NCBI RefSeq assembly: GCF_003387075.1
Contig: NZ_QUMQ01000001.1
Span: forward strand, 2,542,001-2,606,000
Reading direction: 5' to 3'
Length of the DNA: 64,000 nucleotides
DNA from: Asanoa ferruginea
GTDB taxonomy: Bacteria > Actinomycetota > Actinomycetes > Mycobacteriales > Micromonosporaceae
Below the pieces are notes generated by a model. It did no database searches and was not told the origin of the DNA. It saw only the letters and a program-made list of their open reading frames with translations. Shown here piece after piece: positions 8,712-16,111 of the stretch. The position numbers and the translations under genes were made by a program. Numbering within the stretch: the first letter of the stretch is position 1; each line of letters opens with the position of its first letter.

Positions 8712-9316
8712 GCCGCCACCAATCGGACCACCGTGCCGGGGGTGAGCAGGGCGGGCGGGTCGCGGTCGACGTCGAACAGGGCGACGTCGGTGCGACCGAC
8801 GAGCTGCCAGCCGCCCGGCGACGCCGTCGGGTAGATGCCCGCATAGCGCCCGGCCAGGCCGACCGACCCCGCGGGCACCGACGTGCGGGGCGAGGCCAGC
8901 CGGGGCACGGCCCGCGAGGCCGGCAGGCCGGTCAGATAGCCGAAACCAGGAGAGAAGCCGCAGAACGCCACGTGGAACTCGGTGTCGGTGAGTAGAGAGA
9001 TCACCGCGGGCACCGGCATCGACCACAGGGCGGCGATGGTGGGGAGGTCGGGGCCGTCGTACACGATGGGGATTGAAATGATCTCGACTGAGACGTCGCT
9101 GGCCGGTGGTGGCGGTGCCCAGCCCGCGATCACCTCGGCCGGCGTGGCGACGCCATCGAGCAGCACCGTGCGCTCGCCGGGGACGATCTCGGTCGCGGTC
9201 AGGTCGCCCGCCGCGCGGCGGCGCCAGAGTTCCGCGCGCCATGCCTCCACCTCGGCGGGCGGGCATTCCAGGAGCAGCGCGGTCGCGCCGACCGGGTGGA
9301 TGCGCACGGATTCCAT
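8708..9316 (-). CDS. pxpB: 5-oxoprolinase subunit B (KipI family)
   Basis: About 202 residues from ATG 9316 (MESVRIHPVGATALLLE, the usual start region of the family); an in-frame ATG at 9346 gives ten more residues. Signature motifs are IPIVYDGPDL, HVAFCGFSPGFGYLTGLP and VGLAGRYAGIYPTASPGGWQL, typical of PxpB/KipI. It is the first gene of the pxpBCA operon. The promoter region is shared divergently with trhA (9391). Bacillus KipI is known for inhibiting a sporulation kinase, but the full pxpBCA set here supports the 5-oxoprolinase role. Confidence 0.94.
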   Translation of the reverse strand: MESVRIHPVGATALLLECPPAEVEAWRAELWRRRAAGDLTATEIVPGERTVLLDGVATPAEVIAGWAPPPPASDVSVEIISIPIVYDGPDLPTIAALWSMPVPAVISLLTDTEFHVAFCGFSPGFGYLTGLPASRAVPRLASPRTSVPAGSVGLAGRYAGIYPTASPGGWQLVGRTDVALFDVDRDPPALLTPGTVVRLVAA

Positions 9317-9378
9317 TGTCGACCACTCGAAGGGGCGCCGGGTCACAGGACTGCCAGACTGCTATCAGCCCAGGTAGG

Positions 9379-9390
9379 TAGCCTGATCCA
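9379..9390 (+). promoter_or_regulatory. -10 element positioned for a leaderless trhA transcript
   Basis: TAGCCT at 9379-9384 ends 6 nt before the GTG start of trhA at 9391, which would make the start codon the +1 nucleotide. No Shine-Dalgarno is visible before this GTG. The -35 region is not clear. Confidence 0.4.
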
Positions 9391-10074
9391 GTGACGACGT
9401 CAACCCGATCCCGGATGCGGCCGGTGGACCTAGGCAAACCCCGCATGCGCGGTTGGCTGCACGCGTACGCCTTCTTCGTCGCCGTGGTGGCCGGGATCGT
9501 GCTCTGCTCGATCGCCGCCACCCGGCCGGGTTGGTCGCCGCTGGTGAGTTGCATCGTCTACAGCGTCACCGTCTGTGCGCTCTTCGGCACCAGCGCGTTG
9601 TATCACCGGCGGGTCTGGTCGGAGCGCGGCTACCAGATCATGCGCCGGCTCGATCACTCGATGATCTTCATCTTCATCGCCGGTACCTATACGCCGTTCA
9701 TGGTGTTGTTGGTGCCGACCCGCACGGCGACGATCATCCTGGGCATCGTCTGGGCCGGCGCCGTGGGTGGGGTGACGCTCAAGCTGTTGCGGCCGCACGG
9801 GTCGCGGTGGCTTTCCGCGCCGCTCTATCTCGCGCTCGGCTGGGTCGCCCTCGCGGTGCTGCCCGACATCTTCCGCAACGGCGGGCTGGCCTGCCTGTTG
9901 CTGCTGCTCGCCGGCGGCGTGGCCTACACGGTCGGTGCGGTCTTCTACGCCCTGCGCCGCCCCAACCCGTGGCCGACCGTGTTCGGGCACCACGAGTTCT
10001 TCCACGCCTGCACGTTGATCGCGGCGATCTGCCACCACGTGGCGATCTACCTGGCGCTGTTCGCTCCCGCCTGA
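9391..10074 (+). CDS. trhA: TrhA/hemolysin III family integral membrane protein
   Basis: 227 residues with seven hydrophobic helices, typical of the PAQR/hemolysin III family. Conserved motifs include FGTSALYHR in the second helix region, RRLDHSMIFIFIAGTYTPF in the middle, and GHHEFFHACTLIAAICHH near the end. The His and Asp residues of these motifs form the family's putative metal site. Family proteins have been linked to membrane lipid homeostasis; haemolysis is not established for most. The GTG start appears leaderless. A perfect terminator follows 10 bp after the stop. Confidence 0.9.
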   Translation: MTTSTRSRMRPVDLGKPRMRGWLHAYAFFVAVVAGIVLCSIAATRPGWSPLVSCIVYSVTVCALFGTSALYHRRVWSERGYQIMRRLDHSMIFIFIAGTYTPFMVLLVPTRTATIILGIVWAGAVGGVTLKLLRPHGSRWLSAPLYLALGWVALAVLPDIFRNGGLACLLLLLAGGVAYTVGAVFYALRRPNPWPTVFGHHEFFHACTLIAAICHHVAIYLALFAPA

Positions 10075-10083
10075 CAAACGGGA

Positions 10084-10111
10084 GTGGCCCCCCGCCGGAG
10101 CGGGGGGCCAC
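10084..10111. terminator. Strong bidirectional terminator between trhA and the DUF6458 gene
   Basis: Perfect 12-bp stem GTGGCCCCCCGC / GCGGGGGGCCAC with a CGGA loop. It lies between two convergent genes and probably serves both. Confidence 0.85.
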
Positions 10112-10127
10112 ACCTTTCAGGGGAGGG

Positions 10128-10424
10128 TCAGTAGCCAGGGTCGTCGCGCCGCACCTCGTGGTATTCCTCGACCCGACCCTGCACCGGGGGTGCGGGCGGT
10201 GCGGGAGTGCCATAGGTCGAGGGCGTCGCGGCGCGGGTGTCGCGAACGACGGTCGTGCGCTTGCGGCTCTGCCAGAACCAGGTGGTCAGGATCAGGCCGA
10301 CGACGCCGGCCAGCATGAGGACCCAGCCGACCACGTCGAGGTCTAGCCAGCCCACGTTGACGTCGAGCGCGAAGGTGAAGATCGCGCCGATTGCGATCAG
10401 GAAGATGCCGACACCGATGCCCAC
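10128..10424 (-). CDS. DUF6458-type small membrane protein
   Basis: 98 residues. The longest frame starts at ATG 10442, but the sequence AAGGAGG lies 8 nt before GTG 10424, making this GTG the likely start (VGIGVGIFLIAIGAIF). Two transmembrane helices (about residues 2-22 and 32-54) with a short loop GWLDLDVVGW between them match the DUF6458 pattern. A basic segment and a Pro-rich, acidic cytosolic tail follow. Function is unknown. It is convergent with trhA and divergent from the SixA-type phosphatase gene. Confidence 0.8.
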   Translation of the reverse strand: MGIGVGIFLIAIGAIFTFALDVNVGWLDLDVVGWVLMLAGVVGLILTTWFWQSRKRTTVVRDTRAATPSTYGTPAPPAPPVQGRVEEYHEVRRDDPGY

Positions 10425-10514
10425 TGTGGTCGCCTCCTTCATAGTGCGTCGAGCGGGCGGGCACAGACCGACTTACCCATGTGGACCTGGCGCCAATCAG
10501 GCAAGCTGATGGTC

Positions 10515-11021
10515 ATGACCGAGCGCAGGATCCTGCTGGTGCGGCACGCCAAGGCCGACCGGCCGGCGGGCGTCGGTGACGTCGACCGGCCGCTCACGCC
10601 GCGGGGGCATGCCGACGCCGGTGCGATCGGGGCCTGGCTCGCGCACCGTGACTACCGGCCCGACCTGGTGATCTGCTCGCCCTCGAAGCGCACCCGGCAG
10701 ACCTGGCACGGTGTCGCGCTGGGCATGGCCGACGCCGCCGGCGACAACCCGCCGTCGCCCGAGGTCGACTACCGGGCCGAGGTCTACGACGGCGACGCGG
10801 CCGACCTGATCGACCTGATCCAGGGCGTCGACGACGCGGTCAACACCGTCATGATCATTGGGCACAACCCGTCGATCTCGCTGGCGTCGGAGCTGTTCGA
10901 CCCGGATAACGGGGCCGACCTGCGCACCAGCGGCGTGGCCGCACACGCCTACGGCGGACCGTGGGACGAGTGCGGCCCCGGCCAGGCGCCGCTGCTGGAG
11001 ACGCACACCGCCCGCGGCTAG
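10515..11021 (+). CDS. Histidine phosphatase family protein (SixA-like)
   Basis: 168 residues from ATG 10515 (ATG 10509 and 10479 are also in frame). It begins MTERRILLVRHAKADRP, with the catalytic RHG-type motif as RHA, as in SixA phosphohistidine phosphatases. A second catalytic His lies in MIIGHNPSI, and LTPRGHADA plus CSPSKRTRQT are typical of the fold. SixA removes phosphate from His in phosphorelay or PTS proteins; other members act on small phosphates. The target here is unknown. It is convergent with the proline-rich protein gene. Confidence 0.85.
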   Translation: MTERRILLVRHAKADRPAGVGDVDRPLTPRGHADAGAIGAWLAHRDYRPDLVICSPSKRTRQTWHGVALGMADAAGDNPPSPEVDYRAEVYDGDAADLIDLIQGVDDAVNTVMIIGHNPSISLASELFDPDNGADLRTSGVAAHAYGGPWDECGPGQAPLLETHTARG

Positions 11022-11029
11022 AAGACCGG

Positions 11030-11596
11030 TCAGAAGCCGCCGCGTGGCCGGTGGCGGCACGGGTGCGGGAGTGTCACCGGCGGGCGGTGCCACAGCTTGC
11101 GCCGGTGGACCACGCGCGTTTTCCGGCGCGCCGGCGCCGGCTGTGCGGGCTCGACGCGGGCGTCCGGCTGCCGGACGCGGGCCCGGGGTCGGCTGTGCAC
11201 CCGCTCGGGCGCGCCGTGCGCGGCGACGTGGCGGTGTGGCTTCGTGCGGTGCGGCTTCGTGACGGCGCGGCGCTGCGGGCGGCGCGGGGAGGTCTCCGCC
11301 GGCGCCGACAGGGTGGCCAGTGGGGGCGGCGGCGGCTCGGCCAGGCTCGGGCGGATCGGGATGACCACCACCGGCCCCGGCGACGGCGGCGCGATGAACG
11401 GGGTGGTGTCGAGCGGCTCGTCGACCGCCAGGGCGCTGCCGACCGACCCGGCGCCGGGACCGATCGCGGCCAGGATGGGCAGTGACGAGGTCACCGCCAG
11501 GGCCAGCACGATCAGCGCGTAACGCCTGGTCGGCCCGGTCATCCCGGAGGCGCGATGTCGGCCGCCGGGTGGTGGCCAAAGGGTCTCGTCCGGCAC
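11030..11596 (-). CDS. Proline/arginine-rich secreted or anchored protein of unknown function
   Basis: 188 residues from GTG 11596, supported by GAGGAG 7 nt upstream. An N-terminal cytosolic stretch precedes a hydrophobic segment (about residues 26-48). A linker with FIAPPSPGPVVVIPIRP and a poly-Pro run follows. The C-terminal third is very basic (many Arg, His and Pro) and low in complexity. No domain is recognised. The composition suggests a cell-wall-spanning anchor, but the basic tail could in part reflect GC bias. It is convergent with the SixA-like gene. Confidence 0.55.
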   Translation of the reverse strand: MPDETLWPPPGGRHRASGMTGPTRRYALIVLALAVTSSLPILAAIGPGAGSVGSALAVDEPLDTTPFIAPPSPGPVVVIPIRPSLAEPPPPPLATLSAPAETSPRRPQRRAVTKPHRTKPHRHVAAHGAPERVHSRPRARVRQPDARVEPAQPAPARRKTRVVHRRKLWHRPPVTLPHPCRHRPRGGF

Positions 11597-12033
11597 GGCC
11601 GAACTCCTCGTCTGCAGGTGAACGCGACGACGCGGCGGGGGAACCCCAGCAGACCGTCAACCGGGGGGAATCGGTCCTATTCGGTCATCGCGTCCGGCGA
11701 ACAGGGTTGCGCAGTTACGCTCGGTTTGCCAGCTATCTACAGCGTGTCTATGTGCCAACTTTCACCATGCTGGACCGGGCGGGGTCGATCATGGAGAGTG
11801 TCAACCAACCTGTGGTACCGCCGGTGGCAATGCGAGGATGGAGTCGACGGCAACGTGGCCGGGGCCTCGAGCACATCCTTGCGGAGGGCGCGGAACGCGA
11901 TGTCGGCTCCCAACCGCGCGGCGGCCCCACCGGGTCCGGCGCGGTGAGGTAAGGCCGGTCGGCGCTGCTGGCGGGCGACGAAGCTGCGCGGTCGGGACAC
12001 CCCCGGCACCGCACCACAGACAGGGAGACACGG
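11597..12033. other. Intergenic region upstream of the 2-oxo acid dehydrogenase operon
   Basis: 437 bp without a convincing gene. Short frames across it lack ribosome binding sites. It should hold the promoters of the divergent genes at 11596 and 12034. I could not fix -35/-10 pairs with confidence. A Shine-Dalgarno (CAGGGAGA) precedes the ATG at 12034. Confidence 0.5.
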
Positions 12034-13158
12034 ATGGCCAAGGGAGGCTCGCCCCCCGACGGGGAGCTTGTCCAATTGCTCACTCCGGAAGGTGAGCGGA
12101 TCGAGTCGGTGACCGGCTCTGATGGCACGGTCTACCGTGTCGACTTCACCGACGAGGAATACCGCGGGCTCTACCGCGACCTCGTGATCGTCCGAAAGCT
12201 GGATGCCGAGGCCACGGCCCTCCAGCGCCAGGGCGAGCTGGGCATCTGGGCCAGCCTGCTCGGGCAGGAAGCCGCTCAGGTCGGCTCCGGCCGCGCGCTG
12301 AAGCCGCAGGACATGGCGTTCCCGACCTACCGCGAGCACGGCGTGCTCTATTGCCGTGGCATCGACCCGATCATGCCGCTGGGCCTGTTCCGCGGCGTCG
12401 ACCAGGGCGGTTGGGATCCCAACGAGTTCAAATTCAACATGTACACGATCGTCATCGGGGCGCAGACCCTGCATGCGACGGGGTACGCCATGGGCGTGAC
12501 CATGGACGGCAAGACCGGCACCGACGACGGCGAGGCGGTTATCGCCTACTTCGGCGACGGCGCGACCAGCCAGGGTGACGTCAACGAGGCGTTCATCTGG
12601 GCGGGCGTGTTCAACGCCCCGCTGGTCTTCTTCTGCCAGAACAACCAATACGCGATCTCTGAGCCGCTCGAGCGGCAGACCCGGATCCCCCTCTACCGCC
12701 GCGCGGCCGGTTTCGGCTTCCCCGGCATCCGGGTCGACGGCAACGACGTGCTCGCCTCCTACGCGGTGACCCAGGCGGCGCTCGACCACGCCCGGCTCGG
12801 TCAGGGCCCGACGATGATCGAGGCCTACACCTACCGGATGGGCGCGCACACCACCTCCGACGACCCGACGCGTTACCGGATCGCCAGCGAGGTCGAGGCC
12901 TGGCAGGCCAAGGACCCGATTCTTCGCGTACGAGCGTTCCTGGAGAAGCAGCAGATCGCCGACGCCGCGTTCTTCGCCGAGGTCGACGAGCAGGCCAAGC
13001 GCGAGGCGGTGCACCTGCGCGAGCGGGTGCTGGCCATGCCCGACCCGGAGCCCGTGACGATCTTCGATCACGTCTACCCGCACGGTTCGCCGCTGGTCGA
13101 CGAAGAGCGCGAGCGGTTCACTCGCTACCAGGCGTCGTTTGAGGGGAGCGCACACTGA
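12034..13158 (+). CDS. pdhA: 2-oxo acid dehydrogenase E1 component, alpha subunit
   Basis: 374 residues. The thiamine-diphosphate motif is present as GDGATSQGDVNEA followed by FCQNNQYAIS. The phosphorylation-loop region YRMGAHTTSDDPTRY is also clear. It is the E1-alpha half of a heterotetrameric pyruvate or branched-chain 2-oxo acid dehydrogenase, which decarboxylates the 2-oxo acid onto thiamine diphosphate. Databases often call such actinobacterial genes pdhA, while the mycobacterial equivalents act as the branched-chain enzyme (bkdA), so the substrate is open. The stop overlaps the E1-beta start as TGATG. First gene of a three-gene operon without its own E3. Confidence 0.9.
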   Translation: MAKGGSPPDGELVQLLTPEGERIESVTGSDGTVYRVDFTDEEYRGLYRDLVIVRKLDAEATALQRQGELGIWASLLGQEAAQVGSGRALKPQDMAFPTYREHGVLYCRGIDPIMPLGLFRGVDQGGWDPNEFKFNMYTIVIGAQTLHATGYAMGVTMDGKTGTDDGEAVIAYFGDGATSQGDVNEAFIWAGVFNAPLVFFCQNNQYAISEPLERQTRIPLYRRAAGFGFPGIRVDGNDVLASYAVTQAALDHARLGQGPTMIEAYTYRMGAHTTSDDPTRYRIASEVEAWQAKDPILRVRAFLEKQQIADAAFFAEVDEQAKREAVHLRERVLAMPDPEPVTIFDHVYPHGSPLVDEERERFTRYQASFEGSAH

Positions 13159-14144
13159 TGGCCGAGAAACTGACCATGGGCAAAGCTCTCAACATCGGCC
13201 TGCGCCGGTCGCTCGAGCGCGACCCGAAGGTCATCATCATGGGTGAAGACGTCGGCAAGCTCGGCGGCGTCTTCCGGATCACCGACGGCCTCCAGAAGGA
13301 TTTCGGCGACGATCGGGTGATCGACACCCCGCTCGCCGAGTCCGGCATCATCGGCACCGCGATCGGTCTCGCCATCCGCGGCTACCGCCCGGTCTGCGAG
13401 ATCCAGTTCGACGGCTTCGTCTATCCCGCGTACGACCAGATCGTCTCGCAGGTCGCGAAGATGCACTACCGGTCGCAGGGCAAGGTCCGGGTGCCGATGG
13501 TCATCCGCATCCCGTTCGGTGGCGGCATCGGCGCGGTCGAGCACCACTCGGAGTCGCCCGAGGCCTACTTCGCGCACACCGCGGGCCTCAAGGTGGTCTC
13601 CTGCTCGTCGCCGGAAGACGCGTTCTTCATGATCCAGCAGTCGATCGAGTCCGACGACCCGATCGTCTTCCTGGAGCCCAAGCGGCGCTACTGGGAGAAG
13701 GGCGAGGTCGACCTCGATCTCGACCTGTCCGCCGCGCATCCGCTGCACGCCTCCCGCACGGTGCGTGCCGGCAGCGACGTGACCGTCCTGGCGTACGGGC
13801 CGATGGTCCGCACCGCGCTCGACGCCGCCGCCGCGGCCGAGGAAGACGGGCGCTCGCTCGAGGTCATCGACCTGCGTACCCTGTCGCCGCTCGATCTTGC
13901 TTCGGCCTACGAGTCGGTCCGGCGCACCGGCCGGTGCGTGGTCGTGCACGAGGCCCCGAGCAACATCGGTCTCGGCGCCGAGCTCGCGGCCCGGATCACC
14001 GAGGAGTGCTTCTACTCCCTGGAGTCCCCGGTGCTCCGGGTGACCGGCTTCGACACGCCCTACCCCGCGGCTAGGGTCGAAGAAGAATTCCTGCCCGACC
14101 TCGACCGGGTGCTCGACGCTGTCGACCGCTCGTTCGGCTGGTGA
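13158..14144 (+). CDS. pdhB: 2-oxo acid dehydrogenase E1 component, beta subunit
   Basis: 328 residues, the standard length for E1-beta. Recognisable parts are MGEDVGKLGGVFRITDGL near the N-terminus, DTPLAESGIIGTAIGLA, QFDGFVYPAYDQIVSQ, and the transketolase C-terminal domain with VIDLRTLSPLD and VVHEAPSNIGLGAE. The ATG overlaps the E1-alpha stop by one base, so the two subunits are made in coupled amounts. It completes the active site of E1-alpha in the cytoplasmic complex. Confidence 0.92.
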   Translation: MAEKLTMGKALNIGLRRSLERDPKVIIMGEDVGKLGGVFRITDGLQKDFGDDRVIDTPLAESGIIGTAIGLAIRGYRPVCEIQFDGFVYPAYDQIVSQVAKMHYRSQGKVRVPMVIRIPFGGGIGAVEHHSESPEAYFAHTAGLKVVSCSSPEDAFFMIQQSIESDDPIVFLEPKRRYWEKGEVDLDLDLSAAHPLHASRTVRAGSDVTVLAYGPMVRTALDAAAAAEEDGRSLEVIDLRTLSPLDLASAYESVRRTGRCVVVHEAPSNIGLGAELAARITEECFYSLESPVLRVTGFDTPYPAARVEEEFLPDLDRVLDAVDRSFGW

Positions 14145-15583
14145 CCGCGATGTCCCGAATAAAAACGTTCAACCTGCCCGACCTCGGTGAGGGGCTGACC
14201 GAGGGCGAGATCCTCAAGTGGCTCGTCCAGGTCGGCGAGGAGATCGAGCTCAACCAGCCGCTGGTCGAGGTCGAGACGGCCAAGGCCGCCGTCGAGATCC
14301 CGGCGAAGTGGGCCGGCAAGGTCGTCGAGATCCACCACCCCGAAGGCACGATGGTCGAGGTGGGCAGCCCGATCGTCGCGATCGACACCGACCCGTCCGC
14401 GACCGACGCGCCCACGCCGTCGGCGGCCTCGCTGGCCGCTGTCGAGGTGGCGCCGGCCGAGGGTGCGGTCGAGCCCGGTCTGATCGGTGGCCCGGCGCCC
14501 GGTGGGCGCACGGCCGTGCTGGTCGGATACGGGCCGAAGACCGCGGCGGCCAAGCGCCGGCCCCGGCGTGCGGATGGCGCCGCTGCTGCTCCGGCCGCGG
14601 CTGCTGCTCCGGCTGTCGTTCCGGCTCAGCCGGTCGAGGTGGCTCCGCCGGCACCGGTCGAGCCGGTCGACGTTCCGGCGGACGCCCCCGGCGCCGGACG
14701 CGGCGAGCAGAAGGCGCTGGCCAAGCCGCCCGTACGCAAGCTCGCCAAGGACCTGGGTGTCGACCTCGGCACGCTGGTCGGGTCGGGCCCGCAGGGCTCG
14801 ATCACCCGCGACGACGTGTTGGCGGCGCAAAACGGCGGTTCGGCCGCGGTCGCGCCGGCTCCGGCTGTCGCGGTGCCGGCCGGTCCGCGCGAGCAGCGCA
14901 TCCCGGTCAAGGGCGTGCGCAAGCTGACCGCGGAGAACATGGTGTCGTCGGCGTTCACCGCGCCGCACGTCACGATGTTCCTCACCGTCGACATGACCCG
15001 CTCGATGCAGGCCATCGACCGGCTGCGGGCCCAGCCCGACTGGCGCGAGGTGCGCGTCTCGCCGCTGCTGCTGGTGGCCAAGGCGATCCTGCTGGCCGCG
15101 CGGCGGCACCCGATGGTCAACTCGACGTGGGCCGGCGACGAGATCATCGTCAAGGACTACGTCAACCTGGGCATCGCGGCGGCGACCGAGCGGGGCCTGA
15201 TCGTCCCCAACATCAAGGACGCCGGCCGGCTGTCGCTGCGGGAACTCGCCGATGCGATGACGGCGCTGGTGCAGACCGCGAAGACGGGCAAGACGCCGCC
15301 GGCCGACATGGCCGGTGGCACGCTGACGATCACCAACGTCGGTGTCTTCGGCGTCGACACCGGCACGCCGATCCTGCCGCCGGGCGAGTCGGCGATCGTC
15401 GCGTTCGGCGCCGTGCGGGAGACGCCGTGGGTGCACGAGGGCGAGATCAAGATTCGCCAGGTCACCCAGCTCGCGATGTCGTTCGACCACCGGATCATCG
15501 ACGGCGAGCTGGGGTCGAAGTTCCTGCGTGACGTGGGCGCGTTCCTCAACGATCCAGAGGCGACGCTGCTCGCTTGGACCTAG
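14141..15583 (+). CDS. 2-oxo acid dehydrogenase E2 component (dihydrolipoyl acyltransferase)
   Basis: 480 residues from a GTG that overlaps the E1-beta stop (GTGA). One lipoyl domain spans residues 6-80 with the lipoylated lysine in VETAKAAVEI (about K48). An Ala/Pro linker follows, then a peripheral subunit-binding domain near 190-227 (VRKLAKDLGVDL...GSITRDDVL). The C-terminal catalytic domain ends with the acyltransferase motif SFDHRIIDG (His about 450). It carries the acyl group from E1 to CoA. It is the branched-chain or pyruvate E2 (bkdC/pdhC). A 14-bp perfect terminator follows. Confidence 0.93.
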   Translation: MTAMSRIKTFNLPDLGEGLTEGEILKWLVQVGEEIELNQPLVEVETAKAAVEIPAKWAGKVVEIHHPEGTMVEVGSPIVAIDTDPSATDAPTPSAASLAAVEVAPAEGAVEPGLIGGPAPGGRTAVLVGYGPKTAAAKRRPRRADGAAAAPAAAAAPAVVPAQPVEVAPPAPVEPVDVPADAPGAGRGEQKALAKPPVRKLAKDLGVDLGTLVGSGPQGSITRDDVLAAQNGGSAAVAPAPAVAVPAGPREQRIPVKGVRKLTAENMVSSAFTAPHVTMFLTVDMTRSMQAIDRLRAQPDWREVRVSPLLLVAKAILLAARRHPMVNSTWAGDEIIVKDYVNLGIAAATERGLIVPNIKDAGRLSLRELADAMTALVQTAKTGKTPPADMAGGTLTITNVGVFGVDTGTPILPPGESAIVAFGAVRETPWVHEGEIKIRQVTQLAMSFDHRIIDGELGSKFLRDVGAFLNDPEATLLAWT

Positions 15584-15601
15584 TTTCACCGCATTTGTGG
15601 G

Positions 15602-15633
15602 GAGCCGGTGTGGCCTTCGGGCCACACCGGCTC
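15602..15633 (+). terminator. Strong terminator after the E1/E2 operon
   Basis: Perfect 14-bp stem GAGCCGGTGTGGCC / GGCCACACCGGCTC with a TTCG tetraloop, followed by a T-rich run (TTTCGTTTCTTCTT). A classic intrinsic terminator. Confidence 0.92.
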
Positions 15634-15787
15634 TTTCGTTTCTTCTTCCGTCCACCTTGGCGCTGACCTACGTTTGTTCGGCCGGTGGCGCGGCTCACCT
15701 AATAATCGATGGCACATGGGGCCCCTGTGGCGCATAATAGGTATTGACGCCGGTTGGGGGCGACCGGCGCAGACTAGGGAGCCACAG

Positions 15788-15928
15788 ATGAGCACCATGA
15801 TGGATCGCTACCGCAGCAACCGTGACCGCATGCGCCGGGCCCGTGCCCTCGAGCGCGCGCTCAGCCAGACCAACTCGCAGTCAGTGCGCGCCGAGATCCT
15901 CGCGATCGCGCAGCGCCAGCAGTACTGA
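15788..15928 (+). CDS. Small 46-residue basic protein
   Basis: The frame starts MSTMMDRYRSNRDRMRRARALE and ends AIAQRQQY. It is highly charged, probably alpha-helical, with many Arg residues, and is framed by strong terminators on both sides, so it is an independent transcription unit. A TTGACG box at 15744-15749 may be its -35; a -10 is not clear. No known family is recognised. The frame also runs upstream to 15608 across the previous terminator, which is not coding. Role unknown; a small nucleic-acid-binding or structural protein is possible. Confidence 0.7.
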   Translation: MSTMMDRYRSNRDRMRRARALERALSQTNSQSVRAEILAIAQRQQY

Positions 15929-15943
15929 TTACGCGGCGTAGAG

Positions 15944-15976
15944 AAGGCCCGTCCGGCATGTGCCGGGCGGGCCTTT
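15944..15976 (+). terminator. Intrinsic terminator after the 46-residue gene
   Basis: 14-bp stem AAGGCCCGTCCGGC / GCCGGGCGGGCCTT with one G-T pair and an ATGT loop, followed by TTTCG. Confidence 0.88.
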
Positions 15977-16111
15977 CGTATTGGCACGGTTACTGGTTTC
16001 GCTGGTCACAGCACCGGGATTCCTACCTGTCGCACCGCCCGGTACGGTTGGTCCGGCTGCCCGGCGTCGGCATGACGTCCGGGCCGCTGTTCCGCGATGG
16101 AGGAGGCGCAG

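Noticed and set aside
7713-9554. 613-codon version of PxpC
   Set aside because: The upstream 280 codons lie wholly over pxpB in another frame. The GTGA overlap at 8708-8711 marks the start.
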